Origin: Chryseobacterium sp.
GTDB taxonomy: Bacteria; Bacteroidota; Bacteroidia; Flavobacteriales; Weeksellaceae
Assembly: GCA_031286615.1 (NCBI GenBank)
Contig: JAITUA010000002.1
Span: 1 to 64,000, forward strand
DNA length: 64,000 bases
Direction: 5' to 3'
This document shows positions 54,201 through 62,956 of the stretch, piece after piece. Position 1 is the first letter of the stretch. Each line of letters starts with the position of its first letter. A program made the translations under genes and the position numbers. The notes below the pieces were generated by a model that ran no database searches, had not been told where the DNA came from, and worked only from the letters and a program-made list of their open reading frames with translations.

Positions 54201-55055
54201 GTGAGGTTTTTAATCATAATTCCTGCCCATAACGAAGAAGATAACCTCTCCTTTACACTGGATTCTTTACAAAAACAAAGCAGCAAAGATTTCAAAGTAG
54301 TGGTAGTGAATGACGGTTCTGTAGATAGAACCCCTGAAATTATCAGGAAATATACAAAGGCTGATTCCCGTTTTGAAACGATCAATCTTCAGAAATCTGA
54401 ACATCAGCCCGGATCTAAAGTCGTTCATGCTTTTAAAAATGGTCTCCGGACTCAACCGATGGATGAATTTGATATCATCTGTAAATTTGATGCCGATATC
54501 ATCCTTCCGGAAAACTACCTGTCAGCAGTAGAAACAGCTTTTGCAAAAAATCCGGAATATGGACTCGTAGGAGGTCTTTTGTATATAGAAAAAGACGGAA
54601 ACTGGACCTATGAAGGGAATTCCAATAAACACCATGTAAGAGGCCCTATGAAGGCTTACCGTAAAGAATGTTTTATCCAGATCGGTGGTTTAAGAGAAAC
54701 ATTGGGATGGGATAATATAGATTCTATACTGTTGGAAAATCTTGGATGGAAGGAAGTTGTTCTTCCTGAACTTCATGTAAAGCTGATTAAAGTAAAAGGC
54801 GCTGATTACACCATACGTCCGGCGGATTATTATGGCAGGTACTTTTATTTCTTAGGCCTGAACAGATTTCTGGCTTATATTGCCTCCTCAAAAGAAGCGA
54901 TGAAAAGCAAATCTCCATCATTTTTCTTTGATATTATCAATTCCTATGAAAATTGCAGATCAAAAAAAATGGAGCTTAAAATTACAAAAGAAGAGCAAAA
55001 AGCTGTTAATGATCAACGTTGGAGAATGCTGAAGAAAAAATGGCTGAAAATGTAG
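54201..55055 (+). CDS. Family 2 glycosyltransferase
   Basis: The 284-residue protein starts at GTG 54201 (MRFLIIIPAHNEEDNL...). It has a GT-A fold with VVVVNDGSVDRT, KFDADIILPENY (DxD-type motif) and a later LGWDNIDS segment. It transfers a sugar from a nucleotide donor, with glycan or polysaccharide assembly likely. It has no clear membrane helices. The neighbours (another glycosyltransferase, flippase, FkbM methyltransferase) indicate a surface-glycan cluster. Confidence 0.88.
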   Translation: MRFLIIIPAHNEEDNLSFTLDSLQKQSSKDFKVVVVNDGSVDRTPEIIRKYTKADSRFETINLQKSEHQPGSKVVHAFKNGLRTQPMDEFDIICKFDADIILPENYLSAVETAFAKNPEYGLVGGLLYIEKDGNWTYEGNSNKHHVRGPMKAYRKECFIQIGGLRETLGWDNIDSILLENLGWKEVVLPELHVKLIKVKGADYTIRPADYYGRYFYFLGLNRFLAYIASSKEAMKSKSPSFFFDIINSYENCRSKKMELKITKEEQKAVNDQRWRMLKKKWLKM

Positions 55056-55131
55056 AAGATAAATTATCTTATATATTATAAATTTTCATCACTAGAAACA
55101 GGTTTTATCCCGTTTAATAAAAAATAAAAAT

Positions 55132-55150
55132 CCATTGGCTTTAGCCAAAA
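55132..55150. repeat. Copy of the dispersed 19-mer found at 25456-25474
   Basis: CCATTGGCTTTAGCCAAAA is the exact reverse complement of 25456-25474. It lies in the spacer before the second glycosyltransferase gene. Confidence 0.8.
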
Positions 55151-55174
55151 CCTACAAAGATTTCTTTTAACCTT

Positions 55175-56215
55175 GTGAAAAAAATAGCTTATATAGAAAT
55201 AGATACCCACGCAGAAATTGCTCAGGCCTTCATGGATATTATGAAAGGCTCTCAGGATTTTGCCGTAGACTATTATTTTTCAAAAAGGATTAAAGATCAG
55301 ATCATTGATAGCAATGAAACAATGTTCTTATCAGACAGCTCAATGATTCTGGATCAGTTAAAGGGAAAAGGATATGATTTGGTTGTAATTGGAACTGTAC
55401 ATCGTTATTTTAATACATTTTTGGCAATAACAAAAAAGTACAATACGGCAATCATTACCCATAATCTTAATTTTACAAAAGCCTCAAAACTGAACCTGAT
55501 GAAAAGCGTTTTCAAAGGAGATATTATTTTCAGGCTGAAATTGTGGCTTAAAGAAGGATTGTTTTATAATACTAAAGTTTATCAGACTTCCCAATCACTT
55601 TTAGTGCTTGATGAAGCTTTGATGTCAGAAAGGCATCAGTTTTTGCCTTTGTTTTATACCAGAGATTTTGATAAAATTAAAAACGATAATCTGATTGTCG
55701 TTATTCCGGGAGGTGTTTCACAGAAGAGAAGGGATTATACTTATATTTTTAAAACAATTCAGGATCTGAAGTCAGATAAACGCTGTGAGTTTGTATTTCT
55801 TGGAAAAGCAAAGGATCATGAATTAAAAGAGCTTGAACAACTGTCTCAAAGACTGCCTGAAAATATCAATATTACTTATTTCTCCGAAAGAGTTTCCTCT
55901 GAAAATTTTGAAAAATGGATGCAGAAAGCAGATGTTTTATGGTGTCCGATTCAGCAGGACACAGAGTTTTTCAGTATGAAAGAAACGTATGGAATAACTA
56001 AAATGACGGGAAACCTTGGTGATTCTGTCGCTTACGGAAAATTGGCTGTTTTTCCGGGAAATTATCCTTCAAAACTAGAATTTATTATTCCTGAAAAAGA
56101 AAATGTTATTGACCAGTTAAAGGCTCTATCAGAGACTTCATTTGACTTTTATAAGACTTACAGTAAAGAAGTTGTACAGGAAAAACTTGAACAATTCCTA
56201 ACCAGTCTGATATAA
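55175..56215 (+). CDS. GT-B-type glycosyltransferase-like protein
   Basis: The 346-residue protein starts at GTG 55175 (MKKIAYIEIDTHAEIAQ...). It has a two-domain layout with IVVIPGGVSQKRRDYTYIF and a C-terminal ADVLWCPIQQD and KMTGNLGDSVAYGK segment, like glycosyltransferases of the GT4 or similar GT-B group. The catalytic Glu motif of typical GT4 enzymes is not clear, so the assignment is moderate. It lies 119 bp after the GT2 gene on the same strand and converges on the flippase. Confidence 0.7.
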   Translation: MKKIAYIEIDTHAEIAQAFMDIMKGSQDFAVDYYFSKRIKDQIIDSNETMFLSDSSMILDQLKGKGYDLVVIGTVHRYFNTFLAITKKYNTAIITHNLNFTKASKLNLMKSVFKGDIIFRLKLWLKEGLFYNTKVYQTSQSLLVLDEALMSERHQFLPLFYTRDFDKIKNDNLIVVIPGGVSQKRRDYTYIFKTIQDLKSDKRCEFVFLGKAKDHELKELEQLSQRLPENINITYFSERVSSENFEKWMQKADVLWCPIQQDTEFFSMKETYGITKMTGNLGDSVAYGKLAVFPGNYPSKLEFIIPEKENVIDQLKALSETSFDFYKTYSKEVVQEKLEQFLTSLI

Positions 56216-56261
56216 ATAAGAATATTTTAAGGTAAATGCCTTCGATTTCTTCGTTAAAAAC

Positions 56262-57761
56262 TTATTTAATCTTAAATACACTCTTGATAAACTTCATGTT
56301 CAGATAATCTTCAATCGGGAAAATTTTGGTAAAGTAATTTCCGATATAGATCAGAATCAGAACAACTGCCGGCTTATAAATCAGGTTGATCAGATTGCTG
56401 TTGAAGTTGGGAAGGACAATAGCCACTGTAATCGCCAGCGTACAGATAATAGATACAAAGATCATTTCAATACTCAATGGTGAAACTTTAAATACAAAAT
56501 AGTTGAAAATAATCTTCACTACATTGTAAATGGAAAGCGAAATAGCCGTAGATAAGGCAATTCCAATCAGTTTCAGATCTGTATTTTTAATGAAATAATA
56601 GTTGAGCCCAATAGTCAGTCCGGCCAGTAAAAGCATTACCAGAATATTGAATCTGTAATATTTTGAAAGCGAAATAATATTTCCGTTGAAACCTGTTGCG
56701 AGATCTATCAATACGGCAGAACCCCAGATCCATACTACAGGTTCATACTCTCTGAGCATTGTTCCGTTCTTAGGCATAAATTGCGTCAGATAAGGAAATC
56801 CAACCATAATACATGAGAATAAAACAGCGCCAAGGAAATATAAGGTTAAAGATGTTTTCTTGTGAAACCTGTCCAGCTCTTCCATATCTCCGTCTGCCAG
56901 AGTTTTGTTGATGATAGGAGCGGAAATATTAAATAATCCAAGCTGTGGTATAGAGATTAACGAGATCAGGGCATATAAAACAGAATAGATTCCTACCTCT
57001 TCCATTCCCATAAACTCTCCAATCATAAAGCTGTTGATTGCCAGATAATTTCCAAAAGTTCCCAGGAATCCGAAGAAACTGTAATTGAAGAACTCTTTCC
57101 AGAAATTATTTTTCTTAAAATAATTCGTATTAAAATCAAGCTTGATTTTTTCCAGTTTGTTGGTGTAATAAATATACCCCAAAAGCATTAAAAAGAATAT
57201 TCCAAAAAAGAATGCAAAAGCAATTTTCTGCGATGTTGCAGCAGTGATATTCTGCGATAAAGCAAAGAAAAAGAGGCAGAAAGCTCCAAGATTTGCAATT
57301 TTCGGAAACAGATTGTCGAAAATATTAGAAACCACAATTCTTTTATAGTTGGAAGTGTATTTATTGAAAATGGCACAAAACGAAAGAATTAAAATCAGTG
57401 GTAGAATCATTTCTTTGATCTTCCATGCTTCCGAGTTTATGAATTTTGGATAAAAATAGGGAAGTATAAAAAATATAACCGTGAAAATAATAAAATTGAT
57501 AAAAACAGTGAGCAATGATAATGACAGCATATTTTGTTTTTTGCCGTCTCTTTCTACCATGTGAAAAAACTTTACGTTGGAATAGGAAATTCCCAGGACG
57601 ACGAAAGGAACCAGCATTTCTGCAGTAGGAAGAATGTAGCGAAGTTTTCCGTAAAATTCAAAATCATTCGGAAATATGAATATTGCGGAAACTGTGCCCA
57701 GCAAAAAACCAATATAACCGATAATGGAATATTTGAAGCCTTGTCTCGCTACTACACTCAT
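56262..57761 (-). CDS. Polysaccharide/oligosaccharide flippase (Wzx-like)
   Basis: The 499-residue protein has about 14 hydrophobic helices and starts MSVVARQGFKYSIIGYIGFL, typical of O-antigen and capsule flippases of the MOP superfamily. It moves lipid-linked glycans across the inner membrane. It shares an orientation with the FkbM methyltransferase nine bases upstream (57771), so the two are probably one operon. It converges on the glycosyltransferase at 55175. Confidence 0.9.
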   Translation of the reverse strand: MSVVARQGFKYSIIGYIGFLLGTVSAIFIFPNDFEFYGKLRYILPTAEMLVPFVVLGISYSNVKFFHMVERDGKKQNMLSLSLLTVFINFIIFTVIFFILPYFYPKFINSEAWKIKEMILPLILILSFCAIFNKYTSNYKRIVVSNIFDNLFPKIANLGAFCLFFFALSQNITAATSQKIAFAFFFGIFFLMLLGYIYYTNKLEKIKLDFNTNYFKKNNFWKEFFNYSFFGFLGTFGNYLAINSFMIGEFMGMEEVGIYSVLYALISLISIPQLGLFNISAPIINKTLADGDMEELDRFHKKTSLTLYFLGAVLFSCIMVGFPYLTQFMPKNGTMLREYEPVVWIWGSAVLIDLATGFNGNIISLSKYYRFNILVMLLLAGLTIGLNYYFIKNTDLKLIGIALSTAISLSIYNVVKIIFNYFVFKVSPLSIEMIFVSIICTLAITVAIVLPNFNSNLINLIYKPAVVLILIYIGNYFTKIFPIEDYLNMKFIKSVFKIK

Positions 57762-57770
57762 AAAGTCGTT

Positions 57771-58565
57771 TTAAATGTTTTTAGGTATGAAAATAATATT
57801 GTTGATGTACTGAGTTTTATTTTTTTCGTCGTTTATATTTTGTGTTATAATATCCTCTGTAAGATTTTCCAGGGTAAAGCTGTTTCTGTTCAGATATTTT
57901 GCTTCATATCCCCAGCTCATTACTTCAGATATTTCATTCCATATAGGAGTTTGGTGGTGTCTTTGTTCCATTTCAACCATCAAAGTTGGTTTGAACTGTC
58001 TGATCGTTTCTCTCGCTCCGGAAAGGGTTTTTATTTCATTTCCTTCAACATCTATTTTGATAAAATCAAGTCTGTTGAAATGCTCAAGTGCAGCCCATTC
58101 ATCCAGTTTGATCACTTTTACTTTCTCAGTATAGCTTTTCTCTTCTCCTTTCTCTTTGTAAGAAGTGTTTAAAGTACCGCGGGAAGCAACCGTTTTTCCT
58201 TTAATAATGGGTACTTTGAACTCGGCAATACTGTTTTCATCAGAAAGAGCCAGTGGAAAGACGTGCATGGTTGGAAACAGTCTTTTCAATCGTCTGCAAA
58301 GCTTTTTATTGGGTTCAAAACCATAGATATTATCATGGTTCAAGGAGTTTTCCAGTTGATATAGGAAAGTTCCTACATTCGCACCAATGTCTAATATAAC
58401 AGCATTTTTAGGAAGGTATTCTTTGATCCATACCAGTTCCGGTTCTACATTGCGTTCCGAAAAATTATTTTTATTAAGATTATTTAACGTTTTAAAATAT
58501 CTTTTTTTGTAGAAATTCGGACTTATATATTGTAGTTTTTCTGCGATTTTTTGGTATAAAGACAT
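57771..58565 (-). CDS. FkbM-family methyltransferase
   Basis: ATG 58565 gives 264 residues. An ATG at 58589 would add eight residues but lies inside the -7 box. It has the SAM-binding motif VILDIGANVGTFLYQLE and the FkbM FIKIDVEGNEIKTLSG segment. FkbM enzymes methylate hydroxyl groups, often of sugars, fitting the glycan cluster. It is transcribed with the flippase (nine-base gap). Confidence 0.9.
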   Translation of the reverse strand: MSLYQKIAEKLQYISPNFYKKRYFKTLNNLNKNNFSERNVEPELVWIKEYLPKNAVILDIGANVGTFLYQLENSLNHDNIYGFEPNKKLCRRLKRLFPTMHVFPLALSDENSIAEFKVPIIKGKTVASRGTLNTSYKEKGEEKSYTEKVKVIKLDEWAALEHFNRLDFIKIDVEGNEIKTLSGARETIRQFKPTLMVEMEQRHHQTPIWNEISEVMSWGYEAKYLNRNSFTLENLTEDIITQNINDEKNKTQYINNIIFIPKNI

Positions 58566-58586
58566 CGTAAGCTTTTTGACGAACAG

Positions 58587-58594
58587 CAAAGATA
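58587..58594 (-). promoter_or_regulatory. -7 promoter element of the FkbM-flippase operon
   Basis: TATCTTTG on the minus strand ends 21 bp before ATG 58565. The remainder of 58595-58826 holds no recognised gene or signal. Confidence 0.55.
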
Positions 58595-58826
58595 AGCAAA
58601 AATGTAAAACTTTTCTTAAAAAATGTTAAATATAATAGGTTGATTTTCAATAATTATATTTTGTTTCTGTTTTCGTAACCAGTTGTTTTTTAATGGATTT
58701 TAAATTTGTCATAGAACCATCTTTATCCCTGAAATTTTGTAAAATATTCAGAAATGGAAAATTTATAATTAATTATCTGTGAAAACCTGTGTTGCCTATA
58801 GTTGAAAACGCTTGTTTTTCGGATTA

Positions 58827-59492
58827 TTAAAGAAAAGGATTGTTCAGGAAATCATTGAATGGTTTCATCAGCTTGAAGACTTTATTCATATTTTTCACCG
58901 CATTTTTATCCAGTACTTCCTCGTCTTTTAAAGAATATACTACAATGAAATTTTTGAGTTTCAGATATTCTCCCATAGGATCTTCTTTTTCAAAGCCTTG
59001 CGGGATTTTTTTCAGCTTGTCATCCTGATCAAGTTCCGGGAAATGCTTTTTAAAATCCTTATTATTGAGAATTTTAAGGAAATCATCACCATATAACGAT
59101 ATTTCTTTGCGTACTTCTTTCAGAACTGAAGATTCAGGCATATAAATTCCTCCGGCTAAAAAAGACTTTCCGGGTTCCATGTGAAGATAATAACCTCCTT
59201 TCTGATTGCCTTTTCCCATTCCCAGAGAGGCTCCGAAATTGGTTTTGTAAGGAGATTTATCTTTTGAAAATCTCGTGTCTCTGTAAATTCTGAACAGGGC
59301 TTTTTTACTGTCAATTTTAGCAAGTTCTTCGTCAAAACCGGACATCTCTTTAATCAGTTCATCAAGAAATGAAACAACATTTTGCTGAGATTCAGTGTAC
59401 AGGTTTTTGTTTTCGTTAAACCATTCGCGGTTATTGTTTTTATTTAATTTGGTTAAAAAATCAAATGTTTTGGAAGAAATACTTGCAGACAT
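58827..59492 (-). CDS. DUF2461 domain-containing protein
   Basis: The 221-residue protein shows the DUF2461 (TIGR02453) pattern: FLTKLNKNNNREWFNENKNLY, then RIYRDTRFSKDKSPYKTNFG and YYLHMEPGKSFLAGGIYMPE. The family is widespread in Bacteroidota and its biochemical role is unknown. Soluble, no signal peptide. It is monocistronic, between the glycan operon and the efflux operon. Confidence 0.92.
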   Translation of the reverse strand: MSASISSKTFDFLTKLNKNNNREWFNENKNLYTESQQNVVSFLDELIKEMSGFDEELAKIDSKKALFRIYRDTRFSKDKSPYKTNFGASLGMGKGNQKGGYYLHMEPGKSFLAGGIYMPESSVLKEVRKEISLYGDDFLKILNNKDFKKHFPELDQDDKLKKIPQGFEKEDPMGEYLKLKNFIVVYSLKDEEVLDKNAVKNMNKVFKLMKPFNDFLNNPFL

Positions 59493-59605
59493 ATTGTGTG
59501 TGGTGTTTTTTAATGTTGTATTGCAGATTGCTCAGTTAGATTTGAAGTATTCATCACGTATCCCGTATCTCAAATCTCGAAACCCGCAATTCAAATGTAC
59601 AAAAA

Positions 59606-60835
59606 CTATTCATATCTCAATGCTTCAATAGGATCAAGTTTTGAAGCTTTCAATGCAGGATAATACCCGAAAAATACTCCGGTCACAGCACACACGATGA
59701 AGGAAACAATAATGGAAGATTCCGTAATGAAAGTAGGCCACGAAAGAAAAAAAGTAACCAGTTCTGAAGAAAGAATGCCTAAAAGTACCCCCAGAATTCC
59801 GCCGGTAATACTGATAAGCACAGCTTCAATAAGAAACTGATACAGAATATCTTTTCCTCTGGCTCCGATAGACATTCTCAACCCGATTTCTTTGGTACGT
59901 TCCGTTACAGATACGTACATGATATTCATGATTCCAATTCCTCCTACAATAAGAGAAATACCGGCAATGGCTGATAAAAGTACCGTTAAAAGCTGGCTGG
60001 TAGAACTCATCGTAGAAATAAGCTCAGCCTGAGTTCTTACACTGAAATCATCATTGCTTCCATCAGCAGGAAGTTTGTGTAGTTTTCTTAAAATCTCCGA
60101 CACCTGGTCTGTGGCTTGTTGTGAAGTATTCTCGTTTGAAGAGGCTGCGTAAATCGTCTGAACATATGTAATTCCTAAAAATCTTCTCTGAACTGTATTG
60201 AACGGAGCGATAATGACATCATCCTGATCCTGCCCGAATGCATTGGAACCTTTGGGAGCAAGGATTCCGATAACTTTCATAGGAACTTTATTGAATCTGA
60301 TAACGGCCCCTACAGGATCTTCACCGTTGGGAAACAGGCTGTTGTAAACTGTTTGTCCTAAAAGACAGACTTTATTGGAAGAAGTTACATCTTTTCTGGT
60401 GAAAAGGTTGCCATCCGCAATGCTCCAGTCTCTGATATTAAAATATTCTTCATTCACACCCTGCAGCTGGGTAGGCCAGTTGTTGGGACCGTTGATCGAC
60501 TGTCCGTTGGTCTGTACAGCAGGAGAAACATAAGAAACATCAGGCGCTCCCTTTGAAATAGCATCTGCATCCTGCGGTCTCAGTGTCTGTAACCCGGAAG
60601 CTCCTATTCTGGCCCCTCCGGAAACATTTACATTGCTGGACGGACGTATGGTAATCATATTGGAACCCATTGAAGAAAGCTGATCGCTGATACTTTTTTT
60701 TGAACCTTCTCCAATGGCGGTCATTGCAATCACTGAAGCCACACCGATAATGATACCAAGCATGGTTAAAAATGCACGAAGCTTATTCCGTAAAAGGGCT
60801 TTCCAGGCAATTCTAAAAAGATTAGAGAGGTTCAT
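59606..60835 (-). CDS. MacB-type ABC transporter permease
   Basis: The 409-residue protein has a first membrane helix (~22-42), a large periplasmic MacB-PCD domain (~45-270) and three C-terminal helices separated by TERTKEIGLRMSIGARGKD, the classic MacB/FtsX segment. With the ATPase encoded just upstream it forms a mechanotransmission exporter working with MacA and TolC. It is the last gene of the operon. Substrates may be antibiotics, lipoproteins or toxins. Confidence 0.94.
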   Translation of the reverse strand: MNLSNLFRIAWKALLRNKLRAFLTMLGIIIGVASVIAMTAIGEGSKKSISDQLSSMGSNMITIRPSSNVNVSGGARIGASGLQTLRPQDADAISKGAPDVSYVSPAVQTNGQSINGPNNWPTQLQGVNEEYFNIRDWSIADGNLFTRKDVTSSNKVCLLGQTVYNSLFPNGEDPVGAVIRFNKVPMKVIGILAPKGSNAFGQDQDDVIIAPFNTVQRRFLGITYVQTIYAASSNENTSQQATDQVSEILRKLHKLPADGSNDDFSVRTQAELISTMSSTSQLLTVLLSAIAGISLIVGGIGIMNIMYVSVTERTKEIGLRMSIGARGKDILYQFLIEAVLISITGGILGVLLGILSSELVTFFLSWPTFITESSIIVSFIVCAVTGVFFGYYPALKASKLDPIEALRYE

Positions 60836-60857
60836 TGCAATAGATTTTCAGTTTAAA

Positions 60858-61607
60858 CTATTTATAATCATCATTTACCGGAAGGTTTTCAAGGGCTTCT
60901 CTGGCAGATTTGATATTGTCGTTCTTTACATCTTTAATGACTTTTCCATCCCGGAGAGTTACTGTTCTGCTGCTGAAAGTAGCAATATCAGGTTCATGGG
61001 TCACGAAGACAATGGTTCGTCCCTGTTTATGCAGATCCTGCATGAGTGCCATAATTTCATATGAAGTTCTGGTATCAAGATTTCCAGTGGCTTCATCAGC
61101 CAAAATCATTACAGGTTCATTCACTAAAGCTCTGGCAATGGCAACTCTTTGCTGCTGTCCTCCGGACATCTGATTGGGAAGGTGGTCAATCCTGCTTTCA
61201 AGTTTTACTGCCGTCAAGGCTTGTATGGCTCTTTTATGACGTTCTTCTGTAGATACTTTTGAGTTATAAAGAAGCGGAAGCTCTACATTTTCTTTTGCTG
61301 TAGTTCTTGGAAGAAGGTTATAGGACTGAAATACAAAACCGATTTTTTGATTTCTGAGAACCGCAAGTTCATCACGGTCAAGATTTTTAATATTAACACC
61401 GTCCAGAATATAATCTCCGCCAGATGGCTTATCCAGACAGCCTATGATATTAAGCAGAGTTGATTTTCCGGAACCGCTGCTTCCCATAATGGTCACGAAT
61501 TCACCTCTCTCTACCGTAAATGTGACACCTTTCAGTGCATGAACAACTTCTTCGCCCATCCTGAATTCCCTTTTCAGATCCATGATCTCCAGAATTTTTT
61601 CTGCCAT
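60858..61607 (-). CDS. MacB/LolD-type ABC transporter ATP-binding protein
   Basis: The 249-residue protein has Walker A GSSGSGKST, Q-loop VFQSYNLLPR, signature MSGGQQQRVAIAR and Walker B MILADEATGNLDT, the strong MacB/LolD pattern. It drives the permease encoded 22 bp downstream. The leader before its ATG contains a heptanucleotide tandem repeat (61627-61654) that could vary in length. Confidence 0.96.
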   Translation of the reverse strand: MAEKILEIMDLKREFRMGEEVVHALKGVTFTVERGEFVTIMGSSGSGKSTLLNIIGCLDKPSGGDYILDGVNIKNLDRDELAVLRNQKIGFVFQSYNLLPRTTAKENVELPLLYNSKVSTEERHKRAIQALTAVKLESRIDHLPNQMSGGQQQRVAIARALVNEPVMILADEATGNLDTRTSYEIMALMQDLHKQGRTIVFVTHEPDIATFSSRTVTLRDGKVIKDVKNDNIKSAREALENLPVNDDYK

Positions 61608-61626
61608 GACTTTTTGTTTTAGGTTT

Positions 61627-61654
61627 GCTAGTTGCTAGTTGCTAGTTGCTAGTT
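61627..61654. repeat. Four tandem copies of GCTAGTT
   Basis: Four perfect 7-bp units stand between the adaptor gene and the ATPase gene, 20 bp before the ATPase start. Copy-number change would alter spacing to the start codon. Confidence 0.8.
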
Positions 61655-61687
61655 GATTTATTTACGTTGATTGGGTCAAAATTTATA

Positions 61688-62953
61688 TTATCTCGGTCCG
61701 CCGCCGCCTCCGCTGTTCCTGTTGTTTCCGCCACCTCTTCTTTGAGGCATGAATGGACTTTTAGCCTGTCCGCCGGAAGATTTTTTTGAAAGAACTTTGT
61801 AACCGGTAATGATATTGTCACTTGTATTTAATCCTGAAACCACTTGTATTTCGGTATCATTATCCATCCCGGTTTTTATCTTTTTACGGGAAATGGTGCT
61901 GTCTTTCGCAATAATCCAGACGGCAGCTTCATTTTTCTTTTCTGTTCCTTTGTTTTGCTGCTTCCATTGACCTTTTTCGTGTTTTTTACCGTTGGCAAAC
62001 GGAGAATTTATTTTATATTTTTTGATAATCAGACTGTCTGGTCTGAAGCTGGTTGCTGCTACCGGAATTTTCATGACATTTTCTAAAACCTGTGTGTAAA
62101 TTGTAATATTTGCAGTCATTCCCGGCTTTAGTTTTAAACCTGAATTATCTGCGTTGATGATAGTTGTGTAATTGACCACATTCGATGAAACGGTAGGGTG
62201 GAGGCGGACCTCGGAAACCTGTCCGTCAAATGTCTCATCTGGAAAAGCATCCACAGTAAATGTTGCTTTCTGACCTACTTTTACATTTCCAATATCAGCT
62301 TCATCCACTGAAGCACGTACCCTCATTTTAGTAAGATCTTTAGCAATACTGAAAAGGGTGGGAGTACTGAAACTTGAAGCTACGGTTTGTCCCTCACTTA
62401 CATTTCTGTTGAGGACCGTTCCGTCGATCGGGGAATAGATATTAGTAAGGGATAGGTTTTTGTTAGCTGTGGAAAGCTGGGCATTTACAGAACCTACCTG
62501 TGCTTTCGCGGCATTGTATTGATTGGTAGCATTATCATAATCTGCTTTGCTGATAGCGCCTACTTTGTACAGCTGTGACTGCCTGTTGATATTGATTTCG
62601 TTGTAAGCCAGATTACTTTTTGCGTTTTGCAGATTAGCTTTGATCTGTTGTGACTGAAACTGAAGCAGATCAGGGTCTAAAGTGGCCAGCAGTTGTCCCT
62701 TTTTCACGGTAGAATTAAAATCAACGTAAATATTTTTAATGATTCCCGATACCTGAGTACCTACTGCAACAGTATCCACAGGCTGAATAGTTCCTGTAGC
62801 GGTAATGGAATTGGATATTTCTCCCATCTCAGGCTTTACTGTTTCCAGCTGAATTTTTATTTCTTTCTCTCTGATGAAGAAAAACCAGGCTGCACCTATA
62901 ATAATGATGCCGCCTATCACCCAATACAACCATTTTTTATTCTTTGTTTTCAT
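61688..62953 (-). CDS. MacA/HlyD-type periplasmic adaptor of an efflux system
   Basis: The 421-residue protein has an N-terminal membrane helix (WLYWVIGGIIIIGAAWFFF), a biotinyl-lipoyl-like half (GTQVSGIIKNIYVDFNSTVKKG), a coiled-coil hairpin (~95-150), the second lipoyl half (NIYSPIDGTVLNRNVSEGQTV) and beta-barrel domains. The C-terminus is a Gly-rich tail (GGGNNRNSGGGGGPR). It bridges the permease and the outer-membrane channel. It starts just after the TolC-like gene (three bases apart). Confidence 0.94.
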   Translation of the reverse strand: MKTKNKKWLYWVIGGIIIIGAAWFFFIREKEIKIQLETVKPEMGEISNSITATGTIQPVDTVAVGTQVSGIIKNIYVDFNSTVKKGQLLATLDPDLLQFQSQQIKANLQNAKSNLAYNEININRQSQLYKVGAISKADYDNATNQYNAAKAQVGSVNAQLSTANKNLSLTNIYSPIDGTVLNRNVSEGQTVASSFSTPTLFSIAKDLTKMRVRASVDEADIGNVKVGQKATFTVDAFPDETFDGQVSEVRLHPTVSSNVVNYTTIINADNSGLKLKPGMTANITIYTQVLENVMKIPVAATSFRPDSLIIKKYKINSPFANGKKHEKGQWKQQNKGTEKKNEAAVWIIAKDSTISRKKIKTGMDNDTEIQVVSGLNTSDNIITGYKVLSKKSSGGQAKSPFMPQRRGGGNNRNSGGGGGPR

Positions 62954-62956
62954 AGC

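Noticed and set aside
57534..58172. 212-codon plus-strand frame over the flippase/FkbM junction
   Set aside because: Antisense to two recognised genes, Phe/Cys-rich, no family match.
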